NCBI GenBank assembly: GCA_007121575.1
Contig: SKKJ01000357.1
Location: 1-5,656, forward strand
Direction: 5' to 3'
DNA: 5,656 nucleotides
From: Natronomonas sp.
Lineage (GTDB): Archaea; Halobacteriota; Halobacteria; Halobacteriales; Haloarculaceae
Positions 1 through 4,325 of the stretch are shown here, piece after piece. A program made the position numbers and the translations under genes. Every line of letters starts with the position of its first letter. The first letter of the stretch is position 1. The notes beneath the pieces were generated by a model. The model had not been told where the DNA came from and searched no databases. It worked only from the letters and a program-made list of their open reading frames with translations.

Positions 1-161
1 CGCTGCTTCATCGAGACGTATGTCTCACTCGCTGGGTCGTCGCTCATTAACACCGTGGCAAGCCCCGGCGTAACGTCGTTTTCTCGTAACGTTTCGATGC
101 TTTGTGCGAGCGAATCGCGAATGTCGGCGGCGACGGCATCGCCGTCGATGCGTGTTGTCAT
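1..161 (-). CDS. folD: FolD, bifunctional methylenetetrahydrofolate dehydrogenase/cyclohydrolase, N-terminal part only
   Basis: The reverse strand from the ATG at 161-159 reads 53 codons with no stop, plus two bases, to the left window edge. The protein begins MTTRIDGDAVAADIRDSLAQ and continues through TPGLATVLMSDDPASETYVS to MKQ. This matches the FolD amino-terminal domain, including the P-G-L-A-x-(V/I) strand, the D-D-P-A-S turn and the Y48-x3-K52 motif that carries the catalytic lysine of the family. FolD is a cytosolic enzyme that oxidises 5,10-methylene-THF to methenyl-THF with NAD(P)+ and then hydrolyses it to 10-formyl-THF. It lies downstream of glyA and the flavoenzyme on the same strand, so it could use the methylene-THF made by GlyA. 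The ATG overlaps a TAA (TAATG) in the flavoenzyme frame, but that frame has no start codon after the flavoenzyme stop. No clear Shine-Dalgarno precedes it. A weak TTGATACG at 191-184 is correctly placed for a leaderless promoter. The NAD(P)-binding domain is outside the window. Confidence 0.93.
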   Translation of the reverse strand, partial: MTTRIDGDAVAADIRDSLAQSIETLRENDVTPGLATVLMSDDPASETYVSMKQ

Positions 162-188
162 TATCGGATCGACCGTGCGCAGAACGTA

Positions 189-254
189 TCAATGATTCGG
201 GTTCGTGCTTCTTTTGATTCGATATTGGTCTCTTTTGAGCATGATTGTGCTCAT
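189..254 (-). other. Candidate 21-codon ORF overlapping the flavoenzyme stop (doubtful gene)
   Basis: An ATG at 254-252 overlaps the flavoenzyme stop as ATGA. It opens a 21-codon frame starting MSTIMLKRDQYRIK and ending at TGA 191-189. A GGAGG sits six bases upstream, so the initiation signals are good. The coding content is poor: the peptide is basic, unlike most haloarchaeal proteins, it uses AGA twice, and it resembles nothing I recognise. It could be a translated leader peptide of folD, a decayed gene, or chance. Recorded because its start signals are better than those of folD itself. Confidence 0.2.
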
Positions 255-1660
255 ATCTTTCCTCCGAGCACTTTCGCAGCCGTCAGTATCGGATCCCACG
301 TGGTATTGAACGGCGGCGCGTACGCTAGATCGTAGTTCGAAAGTTCGCGAACCGTCGTCCCTTCGGTGATCGCACCCACGAGCGCATGGCTCCGGTGAAC
401 CGCCCCCTCACCGTATTCGCTGACGAGGCTGCCGCCGAGCACTCGGCCGGAGTCACGGTCGGCGGAGAGCGTGACCCGAACCGTCCCACCTTCTGGATAG
501 TACCCTGCCCGCGATTTCGCCTCGATGGTTTCGGTGATCGGATCGAATCCGGCATCCCGGGCGGTTTCGTGGTCGAGTATGCCGGACCGTGCCGCCTCGA
601 TATCGAACGCTTTGACCGCTGCTGTGCCGGCGATTGCGCCGCCTTCGGTCGGGGTGCCTGCGACGGTCTGTCCGATTGCCCGTCCGTGCCTGTTCGCGGT
701 TAACGCGAGCGGAACGTAGGTCGGTTCGCCGGTGACGACATGTTCGACTTCGGCACAGTCACCGGCAGCATAGATATTAGGTCGGTTCGTTTCGCGATAT
801 CGATCAGTGCTGATCGCACCGGTTGGCCCGAGGTCGATACCCGCATCCTCTGCGAGAGCCGTTCGGGGACGGACGCCGGTTCCGAGAAGCACCATCTCGA
901 CTTCGATTCGATCATCGGCTGTCCGAACCGCTTCAACGGATTCGTCGCCGTCGAATGATCGGACCTCAGCATCGAGATACAGCGCTACGTCTTGTTCTCT
1001 GAGATGTTCCGCAACAGCGTCGCTCGTTGCCTCGCTGAATCCCTTGAGAACGTGCGACCCACGCTGAAACATATGCACCTCGAAGTCATTCGCTGCGAGT
1101 GCTTCGGCCATTTCAACACCGATATATCCACCACCGACGACGGCAACCGCCCCAGAACAGGATTCTAAGAAGTGACATGCTGGACCCCGGTCAGGTTGCT
1201 CGATCGGACTGCTCTCTCGTGAGCGGGCCACGAAATCTCGAAGTTCTTTTCCGTCGGTCATCGATCCGAGCGTGTAGACGCCCTCGAGATCCACGCCGTC
1301 GATGGAGGGGATCATCGACCTGGCACCGGTCGCGATTAAAAGGGAATCGTACGGCTGTTGTGTCTCACCGGTATCGCTTTTGGCAACGACCATCCGGTTG
1401 GTCGGGTCGATCGCAATGACTTCGTGGCCCGTGCGGAGATCGATATCTCGCTCCTCGCGAAACTCCTTGGGCGTGACGGACACGAGTTCATCGAGCGTCT
1501 GGATCTCGCCTTTGATGTAGTAGGGTAATCCACATGCGCCGTACGATACCCACTCGCCTTTCTCGAAGACGACGACATCGAGATCCGGATCGTCTCGTTT
1601 CGCTTTACTCGCGGCCGACATGCCGGCCGCATCCCCGCCGATGACTACAAAGGTACTCAT
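251..1660 (-). CDS. FAD-dependent pyridine nucleotide-disulfide oxidoreductase, CoA-disulfide reductase/NADH oxidase type
   Basis: 469 residues from ATG 1660-1658 to TGA 253-251. Visible parts are: an N-terminal FAD Rossmann motif VVIGGDAAGMSAASKAK (residues 5-21); a single redox cysteine at Cys43 in SYGACGLPYYIKG, the same position as the active-site cysteine of CoA-disulfide reductases; an ATG segment near 110-112; an NAD(P)H-binding motif VVGGGYIGVEMAEAL (174-188); the second FAD motif YAAGDCAEV (297-305); and a C-terminal dimerisation domain ending in YAPPFNTTWDPI (447-458), where the tyrosine is expected to help the partner subunit's active site. The family reduces CoA disulfide or polysulfide, or oxidises NAD(P)H with oxygen; sequence alone does not tell which. 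About 20 residues (149-170, with Cys162 and Cys168) precede the second Rossmann motif and look longer than in bacterial enzymes. The start is chosen because the FAD motif begins at residue 5 and a TATA box lies 26-27 bp upstream. Longer in-frame extension would run into glyA. Confidence 0.9.
   Translation of the reverse strand: MSTFVVIGGDAAGMSAASKAKRDDPDLDVVVFEKGEWVSYGACGLPYYIKGEIQTLDELVSVTPKEFREERDIDLRTGHEVIAIDPTNRMVVAKSDTGETQQPYDSLLIATGARSMIPSIDGVDLEGVYTLGSMTDGKELRDFVARSRESSPIEQPDRGPACHFLESCSGAVAVVGGGYIGVEMAEALAANDFEVHMFQRGSHVLKGFSEATSDAVAEHLREQDVALYLDAEVRSFDGDESVEAVRTADDRIEVEMVLLGTGVRPRTALAEDAGIDLGPTGAISTDRYRETNRPNIYAAGDCAEVEHVVTGEPTYVPLALTANRHGRAIGQTVAGTPTEGGAIAGTAAVKAFDIEAARSGILDHETARDAGFDPITETIEAKSRAGYYPEGGTVRVTLSADRDSGRVLGGSLVSEYGEGAVHRSHALVGAITEGTTVRELSNYDLAYAPPFNTTWDPILTAAKVLGGKI
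261..265 (-). promoter_or_regulatory. Shine-Dalgarno-like GGAGG before the 21-codon ORF
   Basis: The reverse strand reads GGAGG then six bases then ATG at 254. The motif is formed by the last two glycine codons of the flavoenzyme (GGA GGA). It is too far (about 100 bases) from the folD ATG to serve it directly. Confidence 0.35.
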
Positions 1661-1661
1661 A

Positions 1662-1697
1662 ACGGCTGATTCGATTCGATAACATATAAAGAGCCGT
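1662..1697. repeat. Inverted repeat flanking the flavoenzyme TATA box
   Basis: ACGGCT at 1662-1667 and AGCCGT at 1692-1697 are perfect inverted 6-bp arms separated by 24 bp. The interval holds the TATA box and a short repeated GATTCGATTCGAT tract. This is a plausible operator, as a bound factor would block TBP/TFB or RNA polymerase. With 6-bp arms, chance is not excluded. Confidence 0.35.
1683..1690 (-). promoter_or_regulatory. TATA box of the flavoenzyme gene
   Basis: The reverse strand reads TTTATATG, a good haloarchaeal TATA element. Its centre is about 26.5 bp from the A of the ATG at 1660, so transcription should start at or next to the start codon and give a leaderless mRNA. This means the gene can be expressed independently of the upstream glyA. 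Confidence 0.7.
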
Positions 1698-1763
1698 CGA
1701 GTGTGTGCGTCGAACGAACTGTGATGAAAGTACTTGTAGGCCTGTTTCGCCGCCGAAGTCCGA

Positions 1764-3038
1764 TTACTCGAAGTCGACGAGTGACCCTTCGCGATCGTAC
1801 AGCGGGTACTCCGTACAGAGCTCATCGACTTCGGACGCGGCTTCGGCCTTGATATCCTCGTCGTCGGGGTTGTCGACGACTCGGTAGATGATGTCTGCGA
1901 CCTGTTCACAAGCCGCTTCGTCAAAGCCACGGGTCGTGAGCGCCGGTGTTCCCGCTCGGATCCCCGACGGATTAAACGGTGATCGGGTTTCGCCGGGAAC
2001 GGTGTTTTTGTTGAGTACGATTCCAACCTCTTCTAGAGCTTCTTCTGCGACCGTGCCGCTCGTATCCGGATGGGAATCGCGTAGATCGATCAATACGAGA
2101 TGCGTGTCGGTTCCGCCCGAAACGAGCGAAAACCCGTGTTCTTGAAGCCGGTCACCGAGGGCCACCGCGTTGTCGAGTATCTGTTGAGCGTACTTTTTGA
2201 AGTCGGGTGAAAGCGCTTCGCCGAAACCGACCGCTTTGCCCGCGATATTGTGCATGAGCGGCCCGCCCTGTGCACCGGGGAAAACTGCGGCGTCGATCGC
2301 GTCTGCATACGCTTCGTCGCACATGATGATCCCACCGCGGCCGGCCCGGATCGTCTTGTGTGTCGATCCGGTGACGAAATCCGCAATACCGACCGGTGAT
2401 TCGTGTACACCGGCGGCGACAAGCCCGGTGATGTGTGCGATGTCGGCGAGGTGGTAGGCGTCGGTCGCGTCGGCGGCTTCTTGAACTCGTTCGAAGTCTA
2501 CCTCGCGTGGATACGCGGAGTATCCCGAAACGATGATATCCGGATCGAACGCTTCTGCCTGTTCGCGAAGATCATCGTAATCGATGTAACCGGTTTCCGG
2601 ATCGATTTCGTACTGTTCTACTTTGTAGGTCTTTCCGGTAAAGTTCGCGGGATGGCCGTGACTGAGATGCCCACCGTGTTCGAGTTCGAGTGAGAGGATT
2701 TTATCGCCCGGTTCGAGCATCGCGAGATAGACTCCCATGTTCGCCTGCGTGCCAGAGTGCGGTTGAACGTTGACGTGTTCTGCGCCCCAGAGCTCCTTCG
2801 CGCGCTCGATGGCGAGCGATTCGATCTCATCGGCGTACTCACAGCCGGCGTAGTACCGCTCGTAAGGGTATCCTTCCGCGTATTTGTTCGTCAACTCGGA
2901 ACTCTGTGCTTCGAGTACGGCCTCGGAAACGTGGTTCTCCGAGGCGATCATCGCGAGTGTGTTCTCTTGACGTTCACGCTCGCCGACGAGGGCATCGGCG
3001 ACTGCTGGGTCGGTGCTTCGGACCTGCTCGTATTTCAT
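1764..3038 (-). CDS. glyA: Serine hydroxymethyltransferase
   Basis: 424 residues, the normal size for the family, from ATG 3038-3036 to TAA 1766-1764. It is a cytosolic PLP enzyme that converts serine and the tetrahydrofolate-type carrier to glycine and the methylene-carrier. Visible hallmarks are IASEN (31-35), TNKYAEGYP (50-58) with the YYAG segment (62-65), PHSGTQAN (93-100) at the PLP phosphate site, LADIAHITGL (197-206) with Asp199 and His202 contacting PLP, and STHKT with the Schiff-base Lys228 followed by RAGRGG. Also seen are PGAQGGP (254-260) and SGIRAGTPALTTRG (358-371), where Arg361 should bind the substrate carboxylate. All key residues are intact. The catalytic loop reads VTGSTHK instead of the TTTTHK common in bacteria, which I believe is usual in haloarchaea. 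The frame remains open 42 codons further upstream, but family N-termini start close to this ATG and the upstream translation does not look like protein. It is divergent from the TbsP-like gene and followed, after 103 bp, by the flavoenzyme. Confidence 0.97.
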   Translation of the reverse strand: MKYEQVRSTDPAVADALVGERERQENTLAMIASENHVSEAVLEAQSSELTNKYAEGYPYERYYAGCEYADEIESLAIERAKELWGAEHVNVQPHSGTQANMGVYLAMLEPGDKILSLELEHGGHLSHGHPANFTGKTYKVEQYEIDPETGYIDYDDLREQAEAFDPDIIVSGYSAYPREVDFERVQEAADATDAYHLADIAHITGLVAAGVHESPVGIADFVTGSTHKTIRAGRGGIIMCDEAYADAIDAAVFPGAQGGPLMHNIAGKAVGFGEALSPDFKKYAQQILDNAVALGDRLQEHGFSLVSGGTDTHLVLIDLRDSHPDTSGTVAEEALEEVGIVLNKNTVPGETRSPFNPSGIRAGTPALTTRGFDEAACEQVADIIYRVVDNPDDEDIKAEAASEVDELCTEYPLYDREGSLVDFE

Positions 3039-3060
3039 ATATCGAACGTGGGAAGCGCCG

Positions 3061-3069
3061 AAACAAGAA
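3061..3069 (-). promoter_or_regulatory. Weak candidate TATA element of glyA
   Basis: The reverse strand reads TTCTTGTTT, centred about 27 bp from the glyA ATG, the right distance for a leaderless promoter. The match to the haloarchaeal TATA consensus is poor; the call rests mainly on position. Confidence 0.3.
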
Positions 3070-3268
3070 GCTACCCGTTCGCGGAGACCGAGAAGGGGAT
3101 ACTCTCGTACTGTGTACTGAAAGAGATCCTGTTGACCAGCCCGTGGTTTCCGGTAGCTGACCACTCTTGGCCGATTCCGGTTCTCAGTCGGGTAAAACGA
3201 TGCGCTTCAGCGATGCTCACGATGACTGTACCGTTCGAGTATCGCGGCGGAGTACCCATACAGAGCGA

Positions 3269-3297
3269 GGAATGTCGATATACTTTCGACAAATTCC
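3269..3297. repeat. Imperfect long dyad upstream of the TbsP-like gene
   Basis: GGAATGTCGA (3269-3278) faces TCGAC-AA-ATTCC (3286-3297). All ten bases of the left arm pair; the right arm carries a two-base AA bulge, and the loop is seven bases. Its right end is about 49 bp upstream of the gene's TATA box. It could be an operator or a small RNA hairpin; there is no trailing T-tract to suggest a terminator. Confidence 0.4.
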
Positions 3298-3309
3298 GGA
3301 CGAATGTCC

Positions 3310-3323
3310 AACAACGAGTTGTT
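3310..3323. promoter_or_regulatory. Perfect palindromic site AACAAC-GA-GTTGTT
   Basis: Two perfect inverted 6-bp arms are separated by 2 bp. The site ends 22 bp upstream of the TATA box at 3346, just beyond where the BRE would lie. That position suits an activator or an upstream-bound regulator. TbsP itself (autoregulation) is one possible ligand, but nothing in the sequence shows this. Confidence 0.45.
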
Positions 3324-3345
3324 TTACGGGAACATTGCCGCTAAT

Positions 3346-3353
3346 ATTAAATA
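3346..3353 (+). promoter_or_regulatory. TATA box of the TbsP-like regulator gene
   Basis: ATTAAATA, within the AT-rich run 3342-3353, is the best TATA element upstream of this gene. A start site about 26 bp downstream of its centre would fall near 3375-3377, giving a leader of only six to eight bases before ATG 3383, effectively leaderless. Confidence 0.6.
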
Positions 3354-3360
3354 CACTCAC

Positions 3361-3379
3361 GTACTTAGTTGTACATAAG
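3361..3379. promoter_or_regulatory. Possible operator between TATA box and start codon
   Basis: Two GTAC tetramers (3361-3364 and 3371-3374) are spaced one helical turn apart, and CTTA (3364-3367) and TAAG (3376-3379) form inverted arms. The site covers the predicted transcription start, a usual place for archaeal repressor binding. Arms are short, so the call is weak. Confidence 0.25.
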
Positions 3380-3382
3380 CTG

Positions 3383-4192
3383 ATGATATCAAATGTCATG
3401 GAGCGCACCGTGGCGGACGTACTCCGTGAGGCCCTCGATTCAGCAGACGACAGCCTACTCGTAATCGCTCCGGACGCTGTGACAGTCAACGCGCTGATCG
3501 AGGAGCTGGATGACAACACACCGAACGTCCGTTTGCTCGGTGCCCCTGACACACTCAAAGACGTCATGCGTAATTTCCTCACCGCAGGCCGTGCTGCCGA
3601 TCATATCGAGGCAGGTAGACTCGAGATCCGCGTCGATACCAACGAATCGAACACGCTATTGCTCACTGCAGACTCTCTCGTATCGGTCGTCCGCGCCGGA
3701 GATCGTGTTGCCGGATTGACAACCGACGACGAGGAATTTATACAACGTGCGAACGATCGATTTCAAAACGCGTGGGAGGCTGCTGAGATATACACGCTGC
3801 GTACACCGTCGCTTGCACGGATACGGGAGACGCTTAAAACTCAACTCGGAGCGAGCACCGCGGAAGATTTCGACGCCGCGCTGTCCTCGTTCGAGACGGC
3901 GGATGGGATTGAAGACCCGATCGACGAAGTAATGCTCGCACTTTTGATCGCAGCAAAGAACGATGCGTTGTTATATGACATCTCCAAATGGGGTGAAGAT
4001 GTCGGGATCGCATCGAAGGCCACGTTTTCACGGACAAAAACTCAGTTAGAAGAATCCGGATTGATAGATACAGAAAAGGTACCGATCGACGTTGGTCGCC
4101 CTCGACTTCGATTAAAACTGGCCGACGGGCGACCCAAAGACGCCACTGCTGAGGAACTCGTCTCGATTGCTCGTTCGATACTCGATTCATAA
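3383..4192 (+). CDS. tbsP: TbsP-like (DUF5821-type) haloarchaeal transcriptional regulator
   Basis: 269 residues from ATG 3383 to TAA 4190-4192. Residues 6-140 form an alpha/beta domain (ERTVADVLREAL, LLVIAPDAVTVNALIEEL, VRLLGAPDTLKDVMRNFL). Residues about 180-247 look like a winged helix: a helical run, then YDISKWGEDVGIASKATFSR as the likely helix-turn-helix, then LEESGLIDTEKVPIDVGRPR, where the wing contains the GRPRLRL strand. I recognise the overall pattern as the haloarchaeal family that includes TbsP, described in Haloferax volcanii as a suppressor of a trmB mutant acting on glycolysis/gluconeogenesis gene control. The assignment is from memory of the family, not a search. The start at 3383 is preferred over ATG 3398 because the TATA box fits it and relatives begin a few residues before the ERTV-type segment; the frame's extension back to 3167 is not protein-like. 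It has no membrane segments, so it is cytoplasmic. It is divergent from glyA and is followed after 85 bp by the ycaO unit, which has its own promoter. Confidence 0.8.
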   Translation: MISNVMERTVADVLREALDSADDSLLVIAPDAVTVNALIEELDDNTPNVRLLGAPDTLKDVMRNFLTAGRAADHIEAGRLEIRVDTNESNTLLLTADSLVSVVRAGDRVAGLTTDDEEFIQRANDRFQNAWEAAEIYTLRTPSLARIRETLKTQLGASTAEDFDAALSSFETADGIEDPIDEVMLALLIAAKNDALLYDISKWGEDVGIASKATFSRTKTQLEESGLIDTEKVPIDVGRPRLRLKLADGRPKDATAEELVSIARSILDS

Positions 4193-4247
4193 CGATCGGA
4201 TTTCTTCGAGGAGTCTTCGTCCACCGGTCTGTGTGTTCCTCCAACGC

Positions 4248-4255
4248 TTTTTATC
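4248..4255 (+). promoter_or_regulatory. TATA box of the mini-ORF/ycaO unit
   Basis: TTTTTATC has its centre 26.5 bp before the A of ATG 4278, the same spacing as at the flavoenzyme promoter. The predicted transcript would therefore begin at the mini-ORF ATG. The T-run could also help end transcription of the upstream regulator gene. A short dyad, CTCC (4257-4260) and GGAG (4266-4269), lies between this box and the start. Confidence 0.65.
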
Positions 4256-4277
4256 CCTCCCTTGTGGAGTAGAACGT

Positions 4278-4325
4278 ATGACGAGACTCCAGTTTCAGGA
4301 TTCATCGATCGGTGAGGAACGGTGA
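4278..4325 (+). CDS. 15-codon upstream ORF overlapping the ycaO start
   Basis: ATG 4278 opens a frame encoding MTRLQFQDSSIGEER and stops at TGA 4323-4325. The stop overlaps the GTG start of ycaO (GTGA). The ATG lies at the predicted transcription start for the TATA box at 4248, so it would be read as a leaderless start. A GGAG at 4266-4269 could serve if transcription begins further upstream. Arrangement suggests an upstream ORF translationally coupled to ycaO. The peptide is not recognised. It has no cysteine, and its only hydroxyl residues are Thr2 and two serines, so a role as a YcaO substrate is only a remote possibility. It is not a misframed N-terminus: the ycaO frame has a stop at 4313-4315. 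Confidence 0.4.
   Translation: MTRLQFQDSSIGEER
4311..4317 (+). promoter_or_regulatory. Ribosome binding site of ycaO
   Basis: GGTGAGG precedes GTG 4322 by four bases. GGTGA is complementary to the UCACC of the archaeal 16S rRNA 3' end. The motif contains the in-frame stop TGA (4313-4315), so translation of this frame cannot begin earlier, which fixes the GTG as the first possible start. Confidence 0.6.

Larger units (their letters stand above)
3039..3382. other. Divergent intergenic control region between glyA and the TbsP-like gene
   Basis: No convincing gene lies in these 344 bp. Open frames crossing it (for example a 73-codon minus-strand frame at 3071-3292) give basic, low-similarity peptides and look like chance. 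The region contains promoter elements for both flanking genes, several dyads (listed separately), a tandem GTACTG-T-GTACTG at 3107-3119, and six GTAC tetramers overall (3107, 3114, 3228, 3252, 3361, 3371). It probably controls both genes. Confidence 0.6.

Noticed and set aside
102..335. 77-codon plus-strand frame at the left end
   Set aside because: It lies antisense to folD and the flavoenzyme 3' end, both supported by family motifs.
1661..2026. In-frame upstream extension of the flavoenzyme to 2026
   Set aside because: It would overlap glyA, its residues are basic and serine-rich shadow translation, and the TATA box and FAD motif place the start at 1660.
3039..3164. In-frame 42-codon N-terminal extension of glyA
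   Set aside because: GlyA proteins start close to the ATG at 3038, and the extension is not protein-like for a haloarchaeon.
3237..3254. Two GAGTA repeats as a TrmB-type site
   Set aside because: The TrmB motif as I know it needs TACT followed after 7-8 bases by GAGTA; here the repeats are direct and no correctly spaced TACT is present.
3071..3292. 73-codon minus-strand frame in the divergent gap
   Set aside because: Basic composition, no recognisable motif, no good start signals, and it runs over the dyads.
2757..3344. 195-codon plus-strand frame antisense to the glyA 5' end
   Set aside because: Antisense shadow of glyA running into non-coding DNA, with no motif or promoter.
3167..3382. 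Upstream extension of the TbsP-like gene
   Set aside because: The translated segment shows no family resemblance and contains the TATA box and dyads; the promoter fits ATG 3383.
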